A DNA stretch of 64,000 bases, taken from Monocercomonoides exilis. Its lineage: Eukaryota > Preaxostyla > Oxymonadida > Polymastigidae. Position numbers and translations under genes: made by a program. A model generated the notes under the pieces. That model ran no database searches and had not been told where the DNA came from. It worked only from the letters and a program-made list of their open reading frames with translations. This document shows positions 34,742-47,412 of this stretch, piece after piece. Numbering within the stretch: position 1 is the first letter of the stretch; every line of letters starts with the position of its first letter. The stretch covers positions 622,001 through 686,000 of the forward strand of contig LSRY02000025.1 in the NCBI GenBank assembly GCA_001643675.2, given 5' to 3'.

Positions 34742-36073
34742 AAATTATTCATGAACTCGAAAATAGTAATAATGAGCAGGAAAGGCACAAAATAGAGGAA
34801 TTAAATGAATTACTTGAAGAAATGAATAAGAAGGAAATGAGATCTGTTATTAAAAAAGAGTTGTACAATAGAATAGACGAAATGATCGAAGAGGAAAAAT
34901 TGTCACTTAAAAATGCCATTTTGCTGTTGAAATATTTTGCTTATTACTTGGGTTTTAGAATGATATGGTATACAAATTTTGATGATTCTTCTTTGTGCGA
35001 AAGGCTTGAAGAGATGATTATTGAAGAAGAAGAGAAAACTGGAAGAAAGGATGAGAAATTTCTTGCTGATCTTTGCTGCATTTGTTTGATATTGAAAGAT
35101 AATGTTTTTTCAAAAAAATTATTTGCAAATTGTGCACCTTGCATATTGAAAGTTGCTTTGAGTAAGGACAAAAGCAAAGAAGAGCAAAAAAATGTTGAGA
35201 TTGCGTTACTAGCTTTGATTATCACAGATCATAGAAACGTTTGAATTATGTAATATTTGTAAACATATATACATTTGTTTTTTTTTTTTTTCCTTTCTTT
35301 TTGAACAGGAAGTGAAAAAAGAACTGTTTCTATGTAATATGACAGAAATTATCAAAAATCATTGGGAAAACCACAACCTGACGCATCTTGCTTATCAACT
35401 GGCTTGGGAGTTATTAGAAAGAAGATTATTGTCCGAAGGAAAAAGGAATTTTGTTTACTTTAAAGAAACAGACTTTGCGATAGAAGCAACAAAAGAATTG
35501 AAAGAGCTGGAAAAATGTGTGGATTGGACAAAAAAGGAAAAAGAATTGGAAATCAATAAAGAAATGTGCGTTATTCGCAGATGGCTCGATTTTCTATTTC
35601 AAATATTTTTATTGAGCGTCAAGAGCACAAAGGAACGAGTGGAGTTACTCGAAAGCATTGTGACAGTGTGCAAAGGAGCTGCGGATAATTATCGGATGAT
35701 AAGCGATCGATGCGTATTGTTTTTGATTGCGGTATTATTGGAAAAAAGTGAAGGAGTGGATGACATGGCAAAGAGTGGAGCTTTTCATGTGGCTTTGAGG
35801 GAAATCTGCCGAGCAGATTATAGAAACAGCACAGTGGCGAGCTGCTTGATACTGTTCGGGATGCTTTTGAGAAGATTGAATGGATGTAAGTTGAAAGAAA
35901 ATGACACAGAAATTTCTGAGTCAAAAAGGAAGGAGATGAAAAGAGAGATATTCGAGATATTCGAAGAAGAGGGATACGAAGATTGCATTACAAGCTTTAG
36001 CAAAAAGTGGAATACTTTGGAGATGCATGTTAATTCTCCAAAAAATCTAACCGATTATTTTATTTGTATATAA
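34742..36073 (+). pseudogene. three-exon family, copy 3, with first exon degenerate
   Basis: Exon 2 is 34742-35238 and exon 3 is 35309-36073, with the same acceptor phase and the same intron 2 position as copies 1 and 2 (70-nt intron). The blocks IIHELENSNNEQERHKIEE, LKNAILLLKYFAYYL, FLADLCCICLIL, KEEQKNVEIALLAL, EIIKNHWENHNLTHLAYQ and EEEGYEDCITSF are all present to the stop. Upstream, the expected first exon (about 34589-34682) has a donor-like AA/GTTTGA at 34682-34683 but an in-frame TGA at 34652 and no ATG in the required frame. Either exon 1 is lost or translation starts at the internal ATG at 34822. The body is undamaged, so the decay is recent or it is still expressed in shortened form. 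Confidence 0.6.
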
Positions 36074-36087
36074 CACAAAAAAGTTAT

Positions 36088-36362
<275 letters not shown>

Positions 36363-36600
36363 CCCCACATTTTTCAATTTTCTTGTGCACAGTCATCTTT
36401 TCTATGCCTTTTGATAAACTAAATGAACATTAAAAATAAAAAAAAAATTAATTCTGAAAGAAACTTGTGAAGTGAGTCCAATCTTTTTCCCAACATTCTC
36501 TCAAATTCACAAAGAAAACTAACAACATCAACAACAATAACAAGAAGAAGAAGAAAAATACATTGAAGTGTATATCCCAGAAATGCGAAATGAAACCTGC

Positions 36601-38293
36601 TCACAACTTCCAGTGCTCGCATTCCTTTTCGCACATATCGTTTGCCAGCTTGCACTGCCCAACACATCCATCGTATCTTTGGAAGCAAAAACCAGTGCAA
36701 ATGACAATCGGAGGCGTATCAGTCGATTCGACTTGCGCTTGCGAAGAGAGTGTTGACTGCTGATGTGGAGATGAAGATGATGAATAAGAAGAAGGAGAAG
36801 AAGGAGAAGAGGAGGAGGAGGAGGAAGAAGGTGAAGTTGAAGAAGAATCTTGCTGGCTACCAGACTTTTTGAATGCTACAAATCCTCCAGCGTTTGTCAA
36901 CGACAAAGAAGAAAGTGAAGACGAGGCGTAAGACGATGAAAGAGGTTTGTATCCAGCTTCAGCGTTTTTGTAAATGATGTTATACAGCGACGGGTGCATG
37001 TTAGCTGTGACGTCGCTCATATTCACCAGCTCTGGCGGCTTTCCAGTCGCAAACAAAATCGTCTCAGGTGCCTTTTCTGCCTGCTCACCAGGCAATTTTG
37101 ACACCTTTCGGCCACGCTCCCCTTTTCGCTGTGTTGCTGAGGCTGAGGCTGAAGCAGCACCAGGGGCGCTTTTGGGTATTGTCGGCTGGGCAGCCAGCAG
37201 AATGCTCTGAACACACGACGAGATGCACTGCTCGCTCATCTGCGCTGTGCAGAAAAGAGAACATCCTGAGGAAATTGGCGGTGTTGGTCATTTTATATCA
37301 TTATTTTTTTTATTAAATTAAATGGATGAAAAATAAAATAAAATAAAAATATTAAACATTACAAATGAGGCAATTTTAAAGAAAATGAGAGAAAAATAAA
37401 GAAAGAAAGAAAGAAAAAACCTTCTAATTCTTTCTTGCAATCACCACGACAAGTCAGTTGTTCTCTCTTGGTATCCAACTCTTCTTCATTTGCAACTTGT
37501 TCTTTTGTACGTTTCGAGCCAGTTCCTTCACCGCCTCTTAGCGACTCTGCAAGCTCCTCCATTTTTTCCCATTCAGACGCTTCTTCGCTGCACTGTTGCA
37601 TTTGTAGCAAGCACATAAGTCTCCCTCTTCTTCCTCTAAGAACAGCACGAGTTCTGCAGTCGTCTTCTCCATCACCAACAGACGAATCTGAAACAGAAAA
37701 TCCACAAAGGCCAGTGATGTCAGCGTGAAGACTCTGCTCATTGTGCGAAAAACATCGTTTCAATTGTTCTTCGCATTCTTCTTTTGGAGAAAGTTTAGCG
37801 TTGGATGCCTTCAGTGGAAGAGAATTCTTTGTTACTGTGTGATTTGTTTGGACTTTTGATTCATGAGTTGCATATCTTGGAAGTTCTAGTGGAGGAGGCT
37901 CAGATGAAGTAAAAGAAGGTTTCACTTTTTGATTTATTAATTGTTTGTAATTGTGTCGTTTTTGATGTTCTGCATTGTTGATTGGACATGTCTCTGCACA
38001 ATGATCAAGGGATTTTTTAGCCTTTTTATTGCAGATATCTTCAGTGGTATCGCACATAGAAAAGCATTCACTAGATTTTTCTTTCTCACAAGCTTTTATG
38101 CACCGAACTTTCGCATCTGCGCATACAATCTTTTCTGCCTTTTCTTCCTCTGCGTCATATTCATAATGTTTATGAAAATCCAACAAATGTTTAAAAATTA
38201 AAAACCTTTACAAAGATGATTGCACAATTCTTCTTCAGAAGCAGCATAGAGCAATCTGACAATGCACATAACCAATAAAAACATAAAGTGCAT
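36601..38293 (-). CDS. secreted cysteine-rich protein, 493 aa
   Basis: Exons 38293-38206, 38149-37421 and 37265-36601; both introns are phase 1 with GT/AG ends; 1482 nt in total. The first exon gives a clear signal peptide (MHFMFLLVMCIVRLLYAASE) followed by EEELCNHLCK. Cysteines recur in pairs three or four residues apart: CADAKVRCIKACEKEKSSEC with FSMCDTTEDIC, CEEQLKRC, CTAQMSEQCISSC, and a C-terminal CTGFCFQRYDGCVGQCKLAND with MCEKEC. Between them lies a Ser/Pro-rich linker (about residues 370-440) with a Ser run. No membrane segment follows, so it should be secreted or luminal and disulfide-bonded. The family is not recognised. The cysteine-helix hairpin spacing suggests repeated small domains. 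Confidence 0.78.
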
Positions 38294-38896
38294 ATGAAAT
38301 TAATGTGGCACGATATTTAGAGCTCCACCCATTTTGTAGAAATCACTGTAAATCAAAACATAACTCAAGTAAAAATATTTTATGGTTCACACAATCAAAA
38401 TAGGAGAAACATTTTTACTCCTTTATTATTGTTTTCAAATCACAATACTCACATTTGTTTCATTTTATCTCATTGAATATAGAATCAATAGAACACAATG
38501 ACATTCTGAAAAAATATCATTTTTGCTAATGAATCTTCTTTGACTTAAAGCTTTGACATTGATGAAAATGAAAGAAAATATGTTGTTTCTGCAACAACTT
38601 TTTGAGAATTACATATCTGAAATTTCAAATGTCTTTTGAGATTTCATGGAAAATGGAATAATTACACTTTTCGTAGCTTTGCAATCGATCAAATAAATTA
38701 ACAGCAAACAAAAACTTATTCCATGCACATAAACATTAATCTTTATTTCGGTAAAAAACAACAAATAAAACATAAAAACGATGAAAGTGTAGTTGCAAGA
38801 AGTGAAAAAAACCAACAATTTTAATATATTTAAAAAAATAACATTTTTTTAAAAATAGAAGAAATGAATGAAAGAGGAAACAGCAGTGAAGTGTGA
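38294..38896. other. AT-rich spacer between two minus-strand genes
   Basis: No coding frame of quality. It probably holds the promoter of the secreted Cys-rich gene and the 3' end of the TTC29-BAAT gene. No conserved motif recognised. Confidence 0.45.
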
Positions 38897-41800
38897 TTAA
38901 GAGTCCAGAAAGTCGAGCATCGTCTTCCACGCATCTTTCTCCAAGTTGATCGTCGCCAGCTTCGTCGCAGCATCAGAGGGCATCCCAGGCACAGCCGGCC
39001 TCCCAATCGACGGCAGGAAAGGCGGCCACAAATCAACACTGCAGGGCAGTTTGATGTGCTTCCAGGTAAGCTCTTTCTCCTGCTGCATCTGCGACGGGTC
39101 GAACATCACCGACCCTCCCTCGCGTCCGTACGAGTACCCAAACACCGACGAGCCAAGCCCCGTCGGCGCCCCCATCAGCGACGGCGTCCGTCCTTGAGCA
39201 TTCGACTGCCCAAACAGCACAGACGATGTGTCTCCTCCAACAGCATTTCCTCCACTTCCACCAGCCACACTCGCACTTGCACTGCCACTTGCATCGTTTC
39301 CTCCGCCCATCGGCCCAGGCGTCCCAGAGACTGCCGTGTCTTCGTGGGTCAGATGTGCCGTGTGCACACTTTCTGAGTCATTCGAGCTTGTTCGTGATGC
39401 TCCCAGAGAAGAAGATGCCAATGGAGATGATCCAATCCCTGTTCCTCCCTGTTGCCCCAGACTCGCACTCGACGAGGCTGTTGAGAGAGGCGGCTGTGAA
39501 CCGCTGCCGGCACTGAGTGTGCTGTGGGACGAGCTCAGCGACGAGATCGGGTTCAGTGGAGAGGTGCCAAGATATCCTGTCTTCCCTCCTCCTCCTCCTG
39601 TCATCGTGCCAACTTTGCTCATGCTCATCCCCATTCCCATCGTCATTCCTATGCCTCCTGCACCACCACCTCCCATCATCCGCTTCCGCTTCTTCCTCCT
39701 GTCGTTCTTCTCTTTCTCCAGCGCCATTCGTGCCACGAGTGTCTCGCACATCGACGTCGACGGCCACACTGTGTCATTGTCGAACGACACAAGCAGAATA
39801 TCTCCGATGCATTTCTCCGGGCGGATAGCAGCCGCGTCCAGATCTGAGGGTGATGCACGCGCCAGTGCCCTTTCATAGAACCTGGAGGTGTTTGTCATCT
39901 CGAACGAGGAGTAGTAGCTTTCGTCGAGGGGAAGCTGGAGATACGGCAGTACAGCGCCTTCAAACGTGAACGGCGGGCGGGGCTTTGAATGGTCCGTCGG
40001 GCGAGGCGCCTCGAAGATGTGGGAAGGCGGCGAAATGGCGATGATCTTGTTGAACATCGTGGTGAACCGCGACGCGAGGGAGAGCAAATACATAGCACCT
40101 GTGCGGTATCCGATGCAGTGCACCTGCGAGAAGTCAAGTGCAGAGCAGTACGGCTGCGTCGTCCGCAGCTTGTCCAGCAGCATCAGCACGCCTTCAATCG
40201 GAACACAGCGCGACAGCCTCGGAAGAGTACCCTCTGGACGCGTGTCCTGATACGCTACTGCAAACGAGGCAAAGCCGTGTGACGCCAACAGCGCTGCCAC
40301 ATGGCCAGACCACACAAACCCGCCCTTTGCCAGCGTCGGTCCACCCCCAGCAGCCATAATGATGACCACCGGAAGCAGCTCCTGCTCGTTGTTTTCGCTG
40401 TCTCCGTCGCCAATGATGTTGCCGTTGGCATCCACATTCAAATTATTGTTGTTTTCTCCTTCTCCAGTTGCGCTGCGTGGTGGAACAGACGTGTGTGTCG
40501 AGTGCAGCTGAGATGGTGATTGAGAAGGCGTGGCAGAAGCAGATGTCGGTGCTGAAGGGGTTGCCGTTCCGTCTTTTGCTTCTTTTCCGTTGTTTGACAT
40601 ATCACCTGTCAAATTTTCGTTATCGTGCTCATGTTGTGCTTCTCCTCCGGCTGATTCGGAATTGCTCTGCCTTTCAAGTTGCTCTCCATTTTCTCTCTCT
40701 TCGTGTTCTGAATGAGGAGTCCCCATGCTTTCACCACCAGTTTCACCTGGGTTCATCCCCAAATCATCAGCACTTCCTTCTCCTTCTCCTTCTCCCTTTT
40801 GACTCCTCTGCTGCTCTGCTCCATTCTCCATCTCCTGCGACACATCCAATCCAGGCGCAAACCCTTCTTGCCTCTGTTGATCCTGATCCTGTTCTTGAGT
40901 CATATCATATTGCTCGTATTTCTGTGAGAAGTCCGGAAGCGGCGGCAGGAATGCCCTGACACCGATGCCTTCAATCTCCCAGCTCTCAATCTCTGTGTCT
41001 TCAGTCACATCAGACGAGATCCACGTCCTTCGCATCTCAACCGACGCTGCCAGGTTGTCCTTTCCCAGTGTGATGTCCAGACGATACGTCAGGTCTTCCA
41101 AAGAGCGTGTGTCTTCCAGGAACGTCTGGCACTGGTTGTTCAGACACATCTCGAACCGTGGCGGAATCCTGCCTCTGCGAATGCGACGCTTCTTCTTCTT
41201 CTTCTTCACGACCATCATCTTCTGAGTGCCCGCTGCATGTGGTGAGCCATCGTAGTTCATTCCTGTTCCACCCATACCTGATGAGCTTGGTGTTGTCGGT
41301 GACATCATCACAGACCCTCCGTCTCCTCCTTCGCTTGCACTCATTCCGCGTGCATGCTGGTTATCTCCCTCTTCTCCTTCTCCGTTCAGCTCCCCAGAAT
41401 CCACGCGTCCTTCGATGCTGAGCCGTCTTTCGTGCTTCTCCCTTCCTTTCCCGTTCGACTGCGGAGTCTGCTCGTCTCTTGTGGTTGATGCGAGCGTATC
41501 TTCAGGCACTTCATGAATGATTCCAGTTGTGTCAATTATCCCCATCGCATTCCCTGCCCCGCCCATTCCAATGCTCTCTCCATCCACTACTGCCCCACCC
41601 ACTCCGTATCCCTCACCAAACTCGCCTTCCTCTGCCTCTCCGACAAGCTCGGCTCCAATCTCCTCCAGCGTCTGGCCTGTCGCTTCCACAACATACTCAC
41701 CATCTTCCCTTTCAACCATCAGAATCCTTTCGAGATATTCTTCTTCCTCGTCTGCTTCCTCCATCTTCCCAACCATCTCATCATCGTCGTCATCAGCCTC

Positions 41801-44765
41801 TTCTGCCTCCATCCTTCGCTTCTCCTCTTCCTCCATCTCTTCAATCTGCATCTGCTCCTCAATGCTCAGCTTCTCTCTCTCCCTCAAAATCGCCTTCCTC
41901 GTCTGCTCATCCATCGCCGACGTGATCATCGTCATCCCAGAAATCGCTTGAGTTGCCCCTCCATTCGAACCCGATCCAGAAGCAGAGCCACTTGCAGACG
42001 CACTCCCTGGAGTTTCTGCATTGTCTACTGCATCTTTGTCTGCTGCGCCGCCTCGCTCGCTTCCAACACGCGACCCGCTGCGCGCACCACCGCCAGCACC
42101 GCCAATAGCCATGCTCTTCTCCTTCTCTGGTTCCATCGCCCAGAAGAAGCCCATTGCATCCGCCAGTGTGTACATCCCAGTTGTTGGTGATGTTGTAGGC
42201 AAAGAGATTGTTCCCTTCCCATCAGACAGGAAATCAGCACGTGAGCGCCACAGCCTTTCCCCGCTGTTTGTTGCAACGATCAGCTCCAGCGTGACAGGGG
42301 TGACAGGCTCCAAGTCAACCACTTTGATCACAAAGGCCGTGTCGTGCTCAGAACCTCCCTGCGCATCGGAGGGTGTGAACTCCACACGAACAGGGCGGAT
42401 CGAGTCAGTCTGCTTGCGCAGTGCTGCTTGTGTGGTCATCCATTCGAGTGCTGGGTTTTTCCCGGTTGTCAGCAGAGTGCGGTTCTTCTGTACGTCCTGA
42501 AGGAAGTAGATGAGGTTGAGACTGCCCTTAGCGATACCGAGATTCACACGGGCCTGAGATGTTTGTATCAAGTGATAGACAATAGCATTTAAGAAGAATA
42601 GAAATTGAGAGTGAAAGTCAAAAATAAAAACAATAATAATAATAATAAAATTGCTAAAAAATGGTTTTTATATATGCTCAATAGATTCAAAATAATAAAG
42701 AATTAATCTTTAAAGCTCAATTCCTTCCCCTGAAACATTTCACACTACAACTTCAACTCGTCTCTTCTCTCACACATACCTGCTCGATAAACCCGCTCTG
42801 GTTCTGTGGCACAATCTTCATTGTGGCTGTTGCACCGACTGTCAGTCTGTGTGCTGTGTGTTGCGCATTTCCTTTCTTCTCCTTCCCTTGGCCCATCAGC
42901 TCATCATCCTGATCATCCTCCCCAAACCCTCTCCCTCGCATCTTCTCTTTCCCTTTGTCTTTCCCTTTCCCTTTCGCCCCAACCCCAATCTTCGTCAAAA
43001 TCGCTGCTTGCTGCTCTGCCTGCCATTTCTCCTGCGAAGTCTGTGTTGCTTTCCTCGCAGATTTGAAGTTCTTCTCAAAAAATTGAATAGCTTCATTGAA
43101 TTTCCCTGTCTTAATCAGAATCTGCCCAAGTGTCGATGTCTGCTCTCTTGTGTTCTCTTCCGCATCACCTCCTTCTTTCTCGCTCCCAACGCTCGCCACT
43201 GACTTCTTGCTCCTCTTCATCGACGCCCCAAAGCTCCTCTCTTTCGTCTCGTCCAGATCTTTCCCTTCGCCTGCTCCTTCTCCTCCTTCTGCCCCCTCCG
43301 CTCCACTTCCTCCTTCCGCATTCCCTCTCTCTGCAATTGTCATTCTCAGCTCAAGATACTTCACAGCCTCGTCCATCCTCCCAACAGCTGTAAATGCGCC
43401 TGCAAGCGCATGACACGCCTCCTCTGCACCTGTCGTGTCTCCTCTCGACTCGCACAGCTCGAGCAGCTGCTGGCTGTGCTCAATAGCCTGCTGATAGTCT
43501 TTGATCTGCTCACAGTGAGTCGCCAGTCGCCGCAGCGCCCGCACCTCACACGCTACGTTGCCAGACGCACGTGCCATCTCCAAAAATTTGGTCAAGTAAA
43601 GTGTCAGCTCTGCCGATATCTCCTGCAGCTTTGTGTCGTACAACGCTGCCTGCTGCGCTGCTGACTGTTTTTCTTGCTGGCTGGCTGACGAAACAGAAAT
43701 AGAAGAGCGATGTGATGCCAATGACATTGTCGTGGGATCCTTGCCACGGTCTCCCAACACTGACGCATTCAGGTCGCTTCCAATGGTCGAGCCCAGGGTG
43801 TCTCGATCTCCAAAAAGCGATTCTCTTTCTGTGCCCAAATGAGATGCATCAGACATCCTCCGAGAACTCATCAAGTCTCCTCCACCACCAACGGCACTGC
43901 TTCCCTGTGAAATTGCGCCCATCCCTAACAGTGCAGTTGAAAGTGACTGAAGACTCGGGCCTCCAAACATCGATCGCGCAGTACGGTCGCCTCCTGAAGC
44001 TGTTCCACTGGATGCTCCTGCAGCTCTTCTTCGTCCTCCTCTCCCTTCGGCTCCTGCTCCCTGAGTGGGATGGGAAGCCATGTGTTGCTGTTTATCGCTT
44101 TCTAGCTTGTCTGCCATTTGCTCATAAATTTGCATCAAATAGTCCTTTCCGGACTGCTGTTCTTCCGAAGTACCACAATCATTTACAAGATTCAAATACC
44201 GCTCATAATATGAAATAGCCTCCTCTAATCGTTGAAGTGTTTGGTTTCCTTTTGCAAGATAAATACACGCATCTGCTTGAAGTGATGGGAGTTGCGCGTT
44301 CGTAGCACAATCAAGTGCTTTTTTGAAAAAATGCAAAGCATTTCGAATGTCTCCAATTGAATTAAAAAATGTTGCTGTTTTTTTATATGATTCGTACACA
44401 AGTTCAGGATTGCCTTCCCTTTCTGCTGTTTCTGCTTGGCATAAATGATCCTTTAAATACGGTAAGCTTACAAATAGATCACGTTTTCTTTTCTGTTCTT
44501 GTGAAACATCTTTGGTTTTCTTATTTTCCATTTGTTCAGCAGCTGTTTCAATCCAATCAACATCTTTAGTAACTCTAAAAAATTCAGAAAATGAACTTAC
44601 ACATCCGCTTGTAAGAATTTCAAGGCAGTAATTATGTCTTGGAGTGTTGCTTGTCATCGAAGAATCAGAAAGAGGTAATTCAGGTATTGCTGTGAAAACT
44701 GAAGGTGGTGCATGTCTAGGTATCTTTTTCGTAGGCCTTGCTAATGTTGCTTTAGCAGAGTTCAT
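38897..44765 (-). CDS. TTC29-like TPR protein fused to a BAAT/thioesterase-like domain, ~1880 aa
   Basis: Exon 1 is 44765-42780 (662 codons) and exon 2 is 42553-38897. The 226-nt intron (GTATGT...CATCTCAG) is phase 0. Exon 1 has a TTC29-like start (LEILTSGCVSSFSEFFRV) and TPR helices (VYESYKKTATFFNSIGDIRN, LEEAISYYERYLNLV, YQQAIEHSQQLLELC, FNEAIQFFEKNFK). TTC29 assembles flagellar dynein. Exon 2 begins with what looks like the last TPR (ARVNLGIAKGSLNLIYF), then a BAAT N-terminal domain (about 715-830, with MGFFWAMEPE) interrupted by ~300 Ser/Gly/Glu-rich residues and resuming to IEGIGVRAFLPP. An alpha/beta-hydrolase C-domain (LPVVIIMAAGGG, LLASHGFASFAVAYQ, VHCIGYRTGAMYLLSLAS) follows. The nucleophile position is Arg (~1479) and the catalytic His is missing. 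Two adjacent genes are the alternative. Confidence 0.75.
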
Positions 44766-45775
44766 CACGTTTTTGAAAATTAGTTCCTTTTAAAAAGGAA
44801 AAAGAAAAGTTTGAAATGAACGGTTGTGGTTGGATCAGAGTGTCCATTATTATGATGTTTGAGATATAAAATTGATTTCTTTTGTTTATATAATCAATAA
44901 AAGCAACATTATTTCACGCTATGAAAAGGACGTATATGTTTTAGATTTTTATTTTGAGAAAATGAGAAAATTTGGATTGTTTAACCAATCGACTATTGGA
45001 ATTTTATAAATTCAATTGATGCAGAAGCTAAATAATTTTTTATAATTTTGTTAAACGTGAAACATGTAATGAAAATTGTTTGATTATTATTATTCACTTA
45101 TTTTTATTATTGAATTCGAAATATTTAGGTTTGAAAACAATTTGAAAATTTTCTTTAAGGAAGTGGGAAAAGGGGCGAGAAAATTAAAAAGAAGCAAAAA
45201 TGCCTTTAAATATAACAAATTTTGAAAAGGAAAAAAGAAGAATATTGAAAAACTCCCCAAAAATCTTTTTTTCAAAATATTTGACAATTTTGTTACAATC
45301 ATTGGAATCATTGTTAGTCTACTTAAAATTTAACCAAGATTTTCTGGATTCGTTTGCCTTCTTGGGTGTTGTGTAATTTTGTTCATTGCTTTCTTCTTGA
45401 CTTTTCTTCTGGAAGATTTGTTATTGCATTTGATGCATTTTAAGCAAGAACACAACAGAAATACAATTTTTTTCAATTGAATTTGAAAAAAAAAATTGTT
45501 GCCTCTGTGTGTGCAGAACAATTTGTGGATGCATCTTAGAAATTGCAGAAATTATGTCTGCTTATTCTTTTTTTCTCAAAATGTCTCTTTTTCAAATTTC
45601 AACAATAAAATCGAAAGCCAAGCTTCTTGAAAGAAAGGAATTAATTATTCATTTATAAAATAACCTTCCAAGAGAAATAAGTTAATATATTTCCATATAT
45701 TTCAGGGTTATTAAATACCACTATTTTCTTTGATCATAAATACCACACTCGATCAATTTTTCATTTTTCCACTAA
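44766..45775. other. divergent intergenic region between the TTC29 fusion and HID1
   Basis: About 1 kb, AT-rich, with no supported gene. It should contain both divergent promoters. A short CCTTTTAAAAAGG palindrome (about 44785-44799) lies just upstream of the minus-strand start. Lys-rich frames on the + strand near 45160-45260 have stops. Confidence 0.45.
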
Positions 45776-47374
45776 ATGGGGGGAGGGAACTCAAAGATAA
45801 TCGAAGAAAGGCTCACGATTTTAAAATCGAAGCCAGTTGTTGGTTTGCTTTTGATACTATTTGTTTTCTTTATGTATTTAAATGGTTGCATTGGATAAAT
45901 TTCAGGGCAAGTATTTTTGGACCAGTTTTTGGATTCTTTGACATCAGAAGTTGATTTTTCTGTCATTACTCATTATGAAATCAGAGAGATATTTCGTTCA
46001 TTTCCTCAGAATATTATTACTCTTATCAATTTTGTTGTTGAGATTCTGGAGAAATTTGAAAGAAATCCTCAATCAGAACAAGAGCAAAAAATATTATTTT
46101 GCATTAAACTTCTGACAAGAATCATTTCTGTTCTTAATGAGCCAGAATTTAATGAGTTTACACAGCAATACTTCTGGCAGAGCTGGCATGGATCATCTGG
46201 AAAGCTTAGAGGCAAATTTTTGCTTCATTTGATAATGAAATTACTTTTCCTCCCTGGATTCACATTAGAGTCACGTGCACCATACAAATTTGTAAGTGAA
46301 AAGCAACCAGAAGAATTGCTTTGGGATCATATCTGGACAAGTGGAATTGCTGTTATTCGTCCAAAGCCTTCAACTCCAAATCATCTTGAAGCACGACTCA
46401 CCCTCATCCGCCTTTTGCTTGTGTGCATCTCCAGCCAGTTGTATTACACAATGGGTTTGCTTTTAAGAGTATTTCCTGTATTCACTTTTGATTTATTATA
46501 ATTTTTTTAGAGGAATCAATTAACAGAGTTGATCCTTGGGTGGATGAGCTATCAAATGAATCGCTACCATTCAGAGTTTGACATTTATATTTCCCTCTCT
46601 TATTTTAGTTTTTAAATAAATAATTTTTAAATTTTATTTAATACACAAATAAATATTTATCTGAAAAAAAAAATCTTACAGAGCGAGCTTATGATATCCC
46701 TTCTGAACAGCGTCTTTGGGTACAACCCTAACTGGAAGACGCCGTATGGGGCGATGCTGTGGTCAAGTGATAAAGAAGGCGCCTTTGCTGTTGACTGCCT
46801 GCGCCTGCTGAACTGTCTTGTGGAACACCCGGGCAACATCCGGATTATGCGAGATGCGAAGGAGAGGCAGCTGAAAGAGGCGAAAGAGCGGGAGGAGAAG
46901 GAGAAGCTGCTGAAGATGCAGGAGCAGCAGGCGCGTATGATGATGTCGGGGATGCCCTTTGGGCAGATCATGGCGGCGATGATGAGAGGGAGCATGAGTG
47001 GTCCATATGGCGGGATGGGGCCGATGAACACGATGGGCGGGGTGCCGCCGCTGATGGCGCCGAAGAATGCAATTGGGGGTGGGATGATGAATGGGATGAT
47101 GGGTGGAATGAATGGGATGAATGGGATGAATGGGATGATGAGTGGGATGGGTGGAATGGGCAATGGAATGATGGGAGGAATGAATGGAATGGGAGCATTT
47201 CCTCCATCCGGTGCAAATGCCGGAAGAGGAGCTGTTCCGTTTGGGCAGATGAGTCCGCTAGCACAGATGGGCAGAGGAGGCGGAATGTTGGCTCCTCCGA
47301 ACAATCCATTGTCTTCATCAATGCCGTCTTCACAGTCAGCTTCTGCTCTTCCATCTCCTTCTGATATAGCTTCA

Positions 47375-47412
<38 letters not shown>

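Noticed and set aside
39228-42500. Several plus-strand frames of 70-225 codons over the BAAT-like exon
   Set aside because: Antisense to GC-richer low-complexity coding sequence; compositions are Pro/Ser/Leu and Arg/His artefacts.
42753-42779. TTC29 part ending at its own stop (VCVREETS)
   Set aside because: The GTATGT donor lies right at the start of this tail, the phase matches the next exon, and the TPR continues there, so the tail is better read as intron. A separate gene cannot be fully excluded.
45090-45521. Minus-strand Phe/Leu/Lys-rich frames near 45.1-45.5 kb
   Set aside because: AT-rich noise with no domain, signal or splice support.
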